Origin: JBFMFH01 sp040752275
GTDB lineage: Bacteria; Acidobacteriota; Vicinamibacteria; Vicinamibacterales; JAKQTR01
DNA: 64,000 nucleotides
NCBI GenBank assembly: GCA_040752275.1
Contig: JBFMFH010000010.1
Span: 1 to 64,000 of the forward strand
Reading direction: 5' to 3'
A program made the translations under genes and the position numbers. Under the pieces are notes generated by a model that had not been told where the DNA came from, did no database searches, and saw only the letters and a program-made list of their open reading frames with translations. Shown piece after piece: positions 1 to 8,438 of the stretch (position 1 is the stretch's first letter; each line of letters opens with the position of its first letter).

Positions 1-1
1 C

Positions 2-88
2 GAGGGGCGAGAGAAGCAGGAGATGACCAAGCGCCTCCTGCGACGCCTCCGCGACCTGGGCGTCAACGTCGAGGTCAAGGCCGCGTAG
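2..88 (+). CDS. C-terminal end of an unidentified protein (5' truncated)
   Basis: An open frame enters from the left edge and ends at a TAG at 86-88. It encodes 28 residues, very rich in Lys, Arg and Glu (the end reads NVEVKAA), consistent with the end of a soluble, helical protein. Nothing upstream is visible, so the family cannot be named. It could be a transposase or any other basic protein, but nothing seen supports one choice. Confidence 0.4.
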   Translation, partial: EGREKQEMTKRLLRRLRDLGVNVEVKAA

Positions 89-127
89 CCTCGCGGCTGG
101 CTGCGGCGGGTGGTTTCTCTTTAGACC

Positions 128-182
128 GCGAGTAGACCGGGAGCAGAGCGGGAGTAGAGCGGGAGTAGAGCGGGACTGGGCG
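128..182. repeat. 11-bp tandem repeat downstream of uvrC
   Basis: About five tandem units of an 11-bp sequence resembling GGGAGTAGAGC lie at 128-138, 139-149, 150-160, 161-171 and 172-182. The third and fourth are identical and the outer ones are degenerate. The array sits between the stop of the partial left-edge gene and the 3' end of uvrC. It is not part of a recognised gene. Confidence 0.7.
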
Positions 183-227
183 GGTGCAGGCACGTCGCCA
201 TGCTTGCGCAGCGAAGAACGAAGGCGG

Positions 228-2093
228 CTACGCCGAGCGGATGAAGTGTCCCAGCACCGCGTCGGCGGCCCGGGCGCCCACCACCGACGTGAGCGCCTCG
301 CGGCTCGCGCGGCGCACGCCGGCCACACTGCCGAAGGTCTCGAGCAGCGCCCGGCGGCGGCGCGGACCGATGCCCGGAATCAGGTCCAGCTCGGATCGCA
401 GGCGGCGCGTCGTGCGCGCCCGGCGGTGAAACGTCACCGCAAAACGGTGGGCTTCGTCGCGGATTCGCTGCAGCAGCAGGAGCGACGGGTGGCCGGTAGG
501 CAGCACGAGCGGGTCGGGCCGGTCCCGCATGACCAGCAGTTCCTCCCTCTTGGCCAGGCCGATGGCCACCAGGTCCGCCAGGCCTAGGCGCTCGAGGCTC
601 CCGTAGGCCGCCGACACCTGTCCCTTGCCGCCATCGATGAGAATCAGGTCCGGCATGGCCCCGCCTGCCTCTCGCACCTTCCGGTAGCGACGGAACACGG
701 CCTCTCGCATCGCGGCGACGTCGTCCGGGCCGGGGATTGGGGATTCCCGCCCAGCCGCGTCTGGTTGCCGGTCCCCCCGGACGCGGTACTTCCGGTACTC
801 GCCTTTCTTCATCCTGCCGTCCTCGCACACGACCATCGAGGCCACGGTGTCGGTGCCTTGCAGGGTCGAGACGTCGAAGCACTCGATACGCCGCGGGAAC
901 CTCGGCAGCGCGAGGATCAAGCGCAGCATGTCCAGGGCCTCGTAGTTGGCGACCGCCCCGCCGCTGAACCGGGTCTGGTAGGCGATGGCGGCATTGCGCG
1001 TCGCCAACTCGATGAGGCCTCGCCGCGCCTGATGACGTGGAACGGCAATCTCGACGCGCCGGCCAGCGCGCGCCGACAGCCACTCCTCGAGCAGGTTGGC
1101 ATCTGGCAACGCGACTGCCACGTGAATCTCCGGCGGGATTTCCCGGTCCTCGTAGAACTGCTGCAACGCGGCCTGCAGGACCTCCGCCTCGTCGGGCTGC
1201 GCGTCGAGGGGCTGCGGCCCGGTTCCGGCATCGTCGTCGACGAGGTCGACCCGCTCGACGACACGCCCGCCGCGCATCTGAAAGACCTGGATGACGCTGC
1301 CGGACGGGCCGATCTTGACGCCGAAGGCGTCTCGATCGCCGAGCCGGACCGTCGCCATCTTCTGCTGCCGGTCGCGGAGCGTACGGAGCGTGCGCGCCGC
1401 GTCCCGCAAGTGCGCGGCCTGCTCGAAGCGCTCTTCGGCGGCCGCCGCGCGCATCTCCGAGTCGAGCTGGGCCGCCAGCTCGTCGACCTGCCCCGAGAGG
1501 AGCATCCGAACGCGACCGACCGCGCGCTGGTAGTCGGCCGCCGTGCAGACGGCTTCGACGCAGGGGGCCACGCAGCGGCCGATGTCGTACTCGAGGCACG
1601 GCCGAGGCCGTGCGCCGGTGATGTCCTCGGTGCACGACCGCAGGCCGAACAGCCGGTGAGTGAGGCTCTTGGTCCGCCTGGCCAGGCTGGCCGGCATGAA
1701 GGGTCCGGCGTAGACGTCCCTGTCCCGCTCGACGCGGCGCGCCACCATCAGCCGCGGGAAGGTCTCGGACACCGTGAGCCGGAGATACGGGTAGTTCTTG
1801 TCGTCGCGCAGCCGGATGTTGTATCGGGGCTGCCGTTGTTTGATGAGGTTGTTCTCGAGGGCGAGGGCTTCGACCACCGAGTCGGTGACAATGACTTCCA
1901 GGCGGGCGGCTTCCGCCAGCAGCGCATCGATTCGGGGGGAGGTGCCCCAGGCCCCGAGGTAGGACCGGACCCGGTCCCGAAGGGCCGCGGCCTTGCCGAC
2001 GTAGAGCGTGTCGCCCGTGGCACCGTAGAAGAGATACACGCCAGGCTGCTCGGGCAGGCGCGCGATCTGGGCCTTGAGGTCGCCGACAGGCAT
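228..2093 (-). CDS. uvrC: UvrABC system protein C (excinuclease ABC subunit C)
   Basis: The 621-residue product matches UvrC, the dual-incision nuclease of nucleotide excision repair. The domain order is complete: an N-terminal GIY-YIG nuclease (PGVYLFY at about residue 18, then YVGKA), a Cys cluster (CLEYDIGRCVAPC), a UvrB-binding helical hairpin near 200-240, the RNase H-like C-terminal nuclease (CFDVSTLQG, LILIDGGKGQ) and a terminal helix-hairpin-helix region (LIPGIGPRRRRALLETFGS). The length is normal. One oddity is a loop (RESPIPGPDD) encoded over two copies of the GGGATTN heptamer found in intergenic repeats elsewhere here. The gene is monocistronic in view, and the diverging lipid synthase gene starts about 110 bases away. 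Confidence 0.97.
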   Translation of the reverse strand: MPVGDLKAQIARLPEQPGVYLFYGATGDTLYVGKAAALRDRVRSYLGAWGTSPRIDALLAEAARLEVIVTDSVVEALALENNLIKQRQPRYNIRLRDDKNYPYLRLTVSETFPRLMVARRVERDRDVYAGPFMPASLARRTKSLTHRLFGLRSCTEDITGARPRPCLEYDIGRCVAPCVEAVCTAADYQRAVGRVRMLLSGQVDELAAQLDSEMRAAAAEERFEQAAHLRDAARTLRTLRDRQQKMATVRLGDRDAFGVKIGPSGSVIQVFQMRGGRVVERVDLVDDDAGTGPQPLDAQPDEAEVLQAALQQFYEDREIPPEIHVAVALPDANLLEEWLSARAGRRVEIAVPRHQARRGLIELATRNAAIAYQTRFSGGAVANYEALDMLRLILALPRFPRRIECFDVSTLQGTDTVASMVVCEDGRMKKGEYRKYRVRGDRQPDAAGRESPIPGPDDVAAMREAVFRRYRKVREAGGAMPDLILIDGGKGQVSAAYGSLERLGLADLVAIGLAKREELLVMRDRPDPLVLPTGHPSLLLLQRIRDEAHRFAVTFHRRARTTRRLRSELDLIPGIGPRRRRALLETFGSVAGVRRASREALTSVVGARAADAVLGHFIRSA

Positions 2094-2206
2094 GGACTAA
2101 GATGCCGCAGTTCTCGCGGGCCTCGAAGCCCGGCGTCAGGCGTCAGGGTTCCGGGCCCTCGGGGTCCTGGCCGTTCCGGCCAGCGACGAATGTTACTACG
2201 GGCGCC

Positions 2207-3052
2207 ATGACCTTCACCGGCTTCATCGGGACCGTGTGCAATCTGCCCCTACGGGCCATCATCTGGACGTCGGTGCAGCTGAGAATCTCGCCGAACGCAC
2301 TCACGCTCACCGGCGTCCTGCTCAACATCATCGCGGCGTGGGAGTTGGCGCACGCCCGCTTCGTTTCCGCGGGCTGCTGGATGATCCTGGCGAACATCTT
2401 CGACTACATCGACGGCAAGGTCGCCTTCGAGCTGAACCGTGTCACCGAGTTCGGCGCCTTCTGGGACTCGGTGATGGATCGGTTCTCGGACATCACGCTG
2501 TTCATCGGCCTCATCGCCCTCTACAACCGCATCGGGTCGGGTAGCGAGGACTACGTGCTGATGACGTCCCTCGCGATGATGTTCTCGGTGATGACGAGCT
2601 ACACGCGCGCCCGGGCCGAGTCGCTGGTGGAGAAGTGCAAGGTCGGCTTCATGGAGCGCCCCGAGCGCATCGTGCTGTTTATGATCGGCGCGTTCACGAA
2701 CCGGATGGGCGCCGTGATGTGGGTCATCCTGGTGCTGTCCGTCGTCACCGTGCTCGACCGGATCTTCTTCACGTGGCGCGAACTCAAGGCCGGCCGGAGC
2801 CTGGTCGCCGTTCGTGCCGGCACCGCCCCGCAGCCTCTGCCACCGACGCAGATGGGCCCCATCAAGAAGGTGGTCACGCTGCCGGCCATCGTCGTCTGGC
2901 GCGCGCTTTTCTGGACCTACGACCGGGCGACCTGGCAGTACGACCTCATGGTCCTCGCCATCCTGGCCTTCGTGTGGCTCACGCCTCCCGGTTGGCTCGG
3001 AGACCCGATGGCCCCGCAGGGCCTGGGATTCCTGCAGTGGCTCCTCCGGTAG
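2207..3052 (+). CDS. CDP-alcohol phosphatidyltransferase family membrane protein
   Basis: About 281 residues with several membrane segments. The CDP-alcohol phosphatidyltransferase signature is visible: DYIDGKVA, then GAFWDSVMD, giving DxxDGxxA...GxxxDxxxD. These enzymes displace CMP from a CDP-lipid (or CDP-alcohol) to make phospholipid head groups, using the Asp residues for metal binding. The Arg that usually follows the motif Ala is Phe here. The acceptor alcohol cannot be told from sequence. The ATG at 2207 (MTFTGF) is preferred because the 35 residues before it are low-complexity and not membrane-like. The gene diverges from uvrC. Confidence 0.85.
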   Translation: MTFTGFIGTVCNLPLRAIIWTSVQLRISPNALTLTGVLLNIIAAWELAHARFVSAGCWMILANIFDYIDGKVAFELNRVTEFGAFWDSVMDRFSDITLFIGLIALYNRIGSGSEDYVLMTSLAMMFSVMTSYTRARAESLVEKCKVGFMERPERIVLFMIGAFTNRMGAVMWVILVLSVVTVLDRIFFTWRELKAGRSLVAVRAGTAPQPLPPTQMGPIKKVVTLPAIVVWRALFWTYDRATWQYDLMVLAILAFVWLTPPGWLGDPMAPQGLGFLQWLLR

Positions 3053-3061
3053 CGCTGGCGG

Positions 3062-3067
3062 TAAACT
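3062..3067 (+). promoter_or_regulatory. Candidate -10 element for ku
   Basis: TAAACT preceded by GG lies about 80 bases before the Ku start codon. The same GGTAAACT string occurs on the minus strand ahead of efp. No convincing -35 hexamer is seen, so this is tentative. Confidence 0.3.
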
Positions 3068-3147
3068 GATCCTGGGTATCGACCGACAAGCTCCGAAGCG
3101 GGCCCGCGTCCGGGTCCCCGGCGGACGTTTTCGACAAGGCAGGTCAC

Positions 3148-4020
3148 ATGGCCGCGCGACCGACATGGAAGGGCTACCTCCGGGTCAGCCTCGTCAATAT
3201 TCCGGTGAAGGTGTTCCCGGCGACGGACGCCAGCGCCACGATAAGCTTCAACCAGTTGCACGGCGAGTGTCAGTCGCGGATCCAGCAGAAGAAGTGGTGC
3301 CCGAAGTGCGAACGGAACGTCGCCGCGACTGAAATCGTCAAGGGCTACGAGTTCGAGAAGGGCCGCTACGTCGTCGTCGGCGAAGAGGACCTCGAGAAGG
3401 TCAAACCGGAATCCACACGGGTCATCGACCTCGTGCAGTTCAGCGACATCGCGACGCTGGATCCCATCTACGTGGACAAAGCCTACTTCCTGGCGCCAGA
3501 CGGACCCGTTGCCGCACAGGCCTTCGCGGTCATGCGCGACGGGATGGCGGGACTCGCCGGTATCGGCAAGCTCGCCCTGTACGGGCGCGAATACTTCGTC
3601 GCCGTTCGCGCGCAAGGCCGGGGCCTGGTGATGTACACCCTGCACCACGCCGCCGAGGTCCGGTCGATGGAGGCCATCGACGAACTCGGTGACCTGCCGT
3701 CGGCGATCAAGCCGCAGGAGGCGAAGCTGGCCAAGCAGGTGATCGACTCGTTCCGGGGCGACCTCAACCTCGCGGACTTCAAGGACGAGTATCAGGCCGA
3801 GCTGCGGCGGATCATCGACGGCAAGATCGCGGGCGAGGAAGTGGTCGCGCCTGCGGCCGACGTGTCGCCGAAGGTCGTCGACCTGATGGAGGCCCTGCGA
3901 AAGAGCCTCGATGCCGTCAGCCAGTCGAAGAAGAAGACGGCGAAAGCCGAGTTGCCGAGGAAGGCCGCTGCGAAGATCACGAGGATCGATCAGCCGCGCA
4001 AGCGAGCGGCGGCGCGCTAG
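3148..4020 (+). CDS. ku: Ku protein, non-homologous end joining
   Basis: The 290-residue product has the bacterial Ku core. It starts with WKGYLRVSLVNIPVKVF, followed by a CxxC-like element (WCPKCERNV), VKGYEFEKGRYV and VIDLVQF, and ends in a Lys/Arg-rich tail typical of bacterial Ku. Ku forms a ring-shaped homodimer that binds double-strand DNA ends and recruits LigD. No ligD is present in this window, so the partner must lie elsewhere if it exists. A purine-rich site (AAGGCAGG) sits about 6 bases before the ATG. Length and start agree with the family. Confidence 0.96.
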   Translation: MAARPTWKGYLRVSLVNIPVKVFPATDASATISFNQLHGECQSRIQQKKWCPKCERNVAATEIVKGYEFEKGRYVVVGEEDLEKVKPESTRVIDLVQFSDIATLDPIYVDKAYFLAPDGPVAAQAFAVMRDGMAGLAGIGKLALYGREYFVAVRAQGRGLVMYTLHHAAEVRSMEAIDELGDLPSAIKPQEAKLAKQVIDSFRGDLNLADFKDEYQAELRRIIDGKIAGEEVVAPAADVSPKVVDLMEALRKSLDAVSQSKKKTAKAELPRKAAAKITRIDQPRKRAAAR

Positions 4021-4022
4021 GG

Positions 4023-4075
4023 TCAGAATTCAGGAGTCAGAATTCAGGAGTCAGAGGCGCTCCGCAATCCGCAAT
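4023..4075. repeat. Heptamer tandem repeats (TCAGAAT/TCAGGAG and CCGCAAT)
   Basis: Directly after the ku stop codon are four tandem heptamers, TCAGAAT-TCAGGAG twice (4023-4050), and shortly after them two copies of CCGCAAT (4062-4075). TCAGGAG is the reverse complement of the CTCCTGA unit repeated at 28662-28703. The array lies between the convergent ku and membrane-protein genes. Confidence 0.85.
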
Positions 4076-4093
4076 CAGACCCCCCGGTCTCTG

Positions 4094-4651
4094 TCATATG
4101 TCGTCTCGCTCGTCGTGCCCACCTAGATCCAGGAGCGGCGGATCGAAGTGCAACTGGTGCTCTTTCACGCGCTCGTGGAGAATGTGCCTGGCCTCCCCGA
4201 CGAGGTGCGGCGGTACCGGCAATCGCCCGGCCCGCTGGCGTTGCCCGGCCACCACCACGAGCGTCGGGCCCGGCTCCTCGCGCCACGTCGCGCCCGTCAT
4301 CTCCTTGTAGCGGACGAACCCGCGCTCGAGCCAGATGCCCCGCTCGTAGAACCCGCGCGAGATGCGGGCGGAGAGGTGTGAGGCGAAGGCGAAGTAGAGG
4401 AACATCATGGCCTCGCCGAAGATCTGCCTGGGATGCCAGCCCAGCGCGAACAGCTTGTAGACGATGAGCGCGCCGAGTGCCACCCCAACGAGGGAGTTGA
4501 GCACGGCGAACCCCTGCGGTGGCAGCCGCCACACCAGCAGCGCTCCGTGCCGGACGCGGATGAAGCGCACGTAGTCCACGAGAATGACCACATTAGCAGC
4601 CAGGAATCCAATCCCCAGCACCAGGAGGACAAGGGTGAGGGAATCGCGCAC
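4094..4651 (-). CDS. Hypothetical membrane protein (DUF5673-like)
   Basis: 185 residues with three predicted N-terminal membrane segments: about 5-27, 48-68 (VLNSLVGVALGALIVYKLFAL) and 80-95. A soluble C-terminal half follows, with GIWLERGFVRYKEMTGATW and a central valine-rich beta strand. That second half resembles small conserved proteins annotated as DUF5673, but this is recollection of a pattern only. The start is a GTG with a GGGGAG ribosome site. It begins 24 bases after the tdk stop, so it is probably the third gene of an efp-tdk operon. Confidence 0.7.
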   Translation of the reverse strand: MRDSLTLVLLVLGIGFLAANVVILVDYVRFIRVRHGALLVWRLPPQGFAVLNSLVGVALGALIVYKLFALGWHPRQIFGEAMMFLYFAFASHLSARISRGFYERGIWLERGFVRYKEMTGATWREEPGPTLVVVAGQRQRAGRLPVPPHLVGEARHILHERVKEHQLHFDPPLLDLGGHDERDDI

Positions 4652-4675
4652 CAGGGGACTCCCCTCGTCTCGGCG

Positions 4676-5269
4676 TCAGACCCCGCGGGGAGGCTCTGGC
4701 GGCGAGGACAGGGCCGGATCGTAGCACCGGCGGCACCTGGCCTCGTAGGTGCCCTGTGCGCCGAGCAGCAGCCGGTCGCTGCTGGCCACGAGGCGTTGGG
4801 TGTGGTTGGCCGGGTTGCCGCAGACCATGCAGATGGCGAGCGTCTTGGTGATGTACTCGGCGATGGCCAAGAGCTGCGGCATCGGCTCGAAGGGCGTGCC
4901 CAGGTAGTCCTTGTCCAGCCCGGCGACGATCACGCGCTTGCCGGAGTCGGCGAGCCGGTTGCAGACGCCAGGGAGTCCGCCATCGAAGAACTGCCCCTCG
5001 TCGATCCCCACGACCTCGGTGTCGGGATCGACATGCTCGAGGAGTTCCGCGGACGTCGCCACGTTGGTCGACGGGATCCGCATCTCGCTGTGGGAGACGA
5101 TTTCGCTCCCCCCAAACCGGCTGTCGAACTGAGGCTTGAAGATCTGGACCTTCTGGCGCGCGATCTGCGCGCGCCGGAGGCGGCGGATCAGCTCCTCGCT
5201 CTTGCCGCTGAACATGCTGCCGGCAATGACTTCGATCCACCCCGCCTGCCGTGTGCGTTCGCCGTCCAT
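4676..5269 (-). CDS. tdk: Thymidine kinase (type II)
   Basis: About 197 residues matching type II thymidine kinase, which phosphorylates thymidine for salvage. Seen are the P-loop GSMFSGKSEEL near the N-terminus, the Walker B/active-site stretch VVGIDEGQFF, the lasso region with two CxxC pairs (CMVCGNPA and CRRCYDP) that bind structural zinc, and the substrate-binding YEARC. The ATG at 5269 is chosen over the TTG two codons upstream because a GAGGA site is well spaced for it. It lies between efp and a small membrane-protein gene on the same strand. Confidence 0.95.
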   Translation of the reverse strand: MDGERTRQAGWIEVIAGSMFSGKSEELIRRLRRAQIARQKVQIFKPQFDSRFGGSEIVSHSEMRIPSTNVATSAELLEHVDPDTEVVGIDEGQFFDGGLPGVCNRLADSGKRVIVAGLDKDYLGTPFEPMPQLLAIAEYITKTLAICMVCGNPANHTQRLVASSDRLLLGAQGTYEARCRRCYDPALSSPPEPPRGV

Positions 5270-5311
5270 CCGCAATGATCCTCGTGGGGACTGGGGATTA
5301 GGGCCGTCGTT

Positions 5312-5339
5312 CGAATCCCGAATCCCGAATCCCGAATCC
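5312..5339. repeat. Heptamer tandem repeat (CGAATCC x4)
   Basis: Four perfect tandem copies of CGAATCC (reverse complement GGATTCG) fill the gap between efp and tdk. This is the same heptamer family as at 44095-44150 and 62101-62128. Confidence 0.9.
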
Positions 5340-5344
5340 CGGTT

Positions 5345-5908
5345 CTACGCCCTGGCCTGATACTCCCCCGTCTCCGTGTTGACCCGGATCCGGTCGCCGA
5401 TGTTGATGAACGGCGGAACCTGGACGACGAGCCCCGTCTCGAGCGTCGCCGGCTTCAGCTGCGCGCTCGCCGTAGCTCCCTTGATGGCTGGAGCGGTGTC
5501 GGTCACGGCCAGGTCGATCGTCTGCGGCAGCTCGATGCCGACGGGTTCGGCGCCGTAGAATTCCATCCGGATGGTGCCCTCGGGCACGAGGTAGCCCACC
5601 GCATCGCCGAGGACCTCGTCACCAAGCGTGATCTGTTCGTAGGTGCCCGTGTCCATGAAGTGGTGCCCGGCCGGGTCGCTGTAGAGGTACTGCATCTCGC
5701 GCTCGTCCAGCGTCGCGCGCTCGATGTTGTCTTCCGACCGGAGCCGCTGGTCGGACTGCGTGCCGTTGCGGAGATTGCGCAGCTTGACTCGCACGAACCC
5801 TCGCAGATTGCCCGGGGTCACGTGCTGGAGCTCGACAATCCGGTACAGATCCTCACCCAGCTTGATGAGCATGCCTTTGCGGAGGCGGGTTGCTTGAATC
5901 GAACTCAT
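5345..5908 (-). CDS. efp: Elongation factor P
   Basis: 187 residues with the three-barrel EF-P architecture: an N-terminal KOW-like domain, a central OB fold (YLYSDPAGHHFMDTGTYEQ) and a C-terminal OB fold ending in FINIGDRIRVNTETGEYQARA. EF-P relieves ribosome stalling at polyproline. The loop tip reads HVTPGNLRGF, so the residue equivalent to the modified Lys34 (E. coli) or Arg32 (Pseudomonas) is Asn34, and the nearest Arg is residue 36. It starts an operon with tdk and the small membrane gene and diverges from hsp20. Confidence 0.97.
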   Translation of the reverse strand: MSSIQATRLRKGMLIKLGEDLYRIVELQHVTPGNLRGFVRVKLRNLRNGTQSDQRLRSEDNIERATLDEREMQYLYSDPAGHHFMDTGTYEQITLGDEVLGDAVGYLVPEGTIRMEFYGAEPVGIELPQTIDLAVTDTAPAIKGATASAQLKPATLETGLVVQVPPFINIGDRIRVNTETGEYQARA

Positions 5909-5943
5909 GACAGCTCAGTAGTTTGGAGACGAGGCAATCTCGG

Positions 5944-5949
5944 AGTTTA
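5944..5949 (-). promoter_or_regulatory. Candidate -10 element for the efp operon
   Basis: On the minus strand TAAACT, preceded by GG, lies about 35 bases before the efp ATG, in the 75-base divergent gap with hsp20. No clear -35 is visible. Confidence 0.35.
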
Positions 5950-5983
5950 CCACAGGTGTCCTCAACCGGCCACTCATGCTAGC

Positions 5984-6394
5984 ATGGCCGACGTGGCCTT
6001 CTCGCGCTGGGATCCGCTGCACGATCTGCTGACGTTGCACGAACGGCTCAACCGGTTGCACGTCGAAGACCCGCCGGGCTGGACGCCCGCCGTGGATCTG
6101 TACGAGACCGTCGATCGGTACGTCATCTCCGCCGAGCTGCCCGGGCTCTCCCGGGAGGCCATCTCGATTGAGCTGCACGATCACACGCTGCTCATCCGGG
6201 GAGAGCGTCAGGTCGCGGAGGTCTGCGGGGTGCGGTTTCACCGTCTGGAGCGGGGCCACGGGAAGTTCGTCCGCACCTTCACCCTTCCCCAGTCGGCCGG
6301 AGCCGACGGCATCACCGCCGAGTACGGCGATGGCGTCCTGACGATTCTCGTGCCGAAGGCCCGGCCCGAGCCGCGTCGCGTCGAAGTCAGCTAG
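5984..6394 (+). CDS. Small heat shock protein, Hsp20/alpha-crystallin family
   Basis: 136 residues with one alpha-crystallin domain: VDLYETVDRYVISAELPGL, then ISIELHDHTLLIRGERQ, a conserved GKFVRTFTLP and the C-terminal strand YGDGVLTILVPK. These proteins are ATP-independent holdases. The ATG at 5984 (MADVAF) is the only plausible start, since the frame continues upstream through efp antisense. The usual C-terminal IxI motif is not obvious (the end is RRVEVS). The last base of the stop codon is the first base of the three-hairpin repeat that follows. Confidence 0.93.
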   Translation: MADVAFSRWDPLHDLLTLHERLNRLHVEDPPGWTPAVDLYETVDRYVISAELPGLSREAISIELHDHTLLIRGERQVAEVCGVRFHRLERGHGKFVRTFTLPQSAGADGITAEYGDGVLTILVPKARPEPRRVEVS

Positions 6395-6555
6395 ACGTCT
6401 TGAAGGCCCGAATCTCATGCAGATGAGTCAAGTTTCCGTCCCCTGCCTTCAAGACGTCTTCGCCTCGCCGCAGGCGGGGCAAAGCCAACACTGTGAACTA
6501 ACGAGGCGGAGCCGCCCCGACACGCCTCGGTGGTCTGAGGCGGAGCCTCGCTAGT
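6394..6555 (+). repeat. Three-hairpin intergenic repeat, copy A
   Basis: This element fills the gap between hsp20 and the DegS-like gene and has a second copy at 31938-32063. Hairpin 1 has perfect 14-base arms (6394-6407 and 6445-6458, GACGTCTTGAAGGC). Its loop contains a string shared with copy B, TGCAGATGAGTCRAGTTTC. Hairpin 2 is GCCTCGCC-GCA-GGCGGGGC (6462-6480), with a T-G pair where copy B has C-G. After the shared AAAGCCAACAC comes a GAGGC-GGA-GCCTC hairpin near the end. Copy A also has an extra GAGGCGGAGCCGCC stretch that copy B lacks. Function is unknown: it could be a terminator, a REP-like element or a structured RNA. Confidence 0.75.
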
Positions 6556-6569
6556 CCCGGAGCTCAGGT

Positions 6570-7748
<1,179 letters not shown>

Positions 7749-8438
7749 TCGGCGCACCCTGACGGCCGGCCGATACGGCAGGGTCACCGGTCACGCAGCA
7801 GCGCCAGTGGGGTTCGGTACCCACGGAGATGCCGATTCTCCGGGTCCAGGTCACGTCGGGCACGGCAACGCCCCGGTCTTCGATCCACAGCCGGGAGCGC
7901 GCCTCGCAACCGGACGCGAACCCCGCGTCCCGGCGCCCGCTTGGGGGCGTGTCCGGACGCCGCGCCGTCAGATCGGCGCGATTCTGGGACCCGCAGATCC
8001 CCATCGCCCTCGTGACGTTGCCCGGCCCGCGGCACAACTCGCAATCGGGAATCCGGCGTCCGTCCGCCTTCAGGCCCCGCCGCGCACGCATTACGTCCAG
8101 TCCTTCGATCGGGCTCAACGCCCGAATCAGCACGGCGGCGGGCGACCCCTCCGGTTCGGTCACGGCGTTCACCAGCCAGTGCACGCCATAGTTGAAGTAG
8201 ACGTAGGCGTGACCGGGAGGGCCGTAGAGCGGCGCGTTCCGTTTCGTGGGGCCCGGCGCGGCGTGACACGCGGGGTCGGACTCCCCGATGTAGGCCTCGG
8301 TTTCGACGATGACGCCGGCAGTCGTGCCATCGACCGCACGGTGGACCAGCACCTTGCCGAGGAGGTCCCTCGCGACGTCGAGTGTCGGCCGGGCGTAGAA
8401 ACGGCGCCCCAGCACGCGTCGTGTCGATCCCTGGCGGC

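Noticed and set aside
2..88. Left-edge fragment as the end of a transposase
   Set aside because: Basic, helical composition alone is not evidence; there are no terminal inverted repeats or target duplications in view.
6409..6440. Resemblance of the repeat loop (GATGAGTC) to a hammerhead ribozyme core
   Set aside because: The required CUGAUGA core order and the GAAA and cleavage-site strands are not in place; the match is partial and by chance.
6462..6490. GGGGCAAAGCC similarity to the c-di-GMP-I riboswitch (GGACGCAAAGCC)
   Set aside because: The rest of the riboswitch (paired loops and tetraloop receptor) is absent, and the element follows a stop codon rather than leading a gene in copy B.
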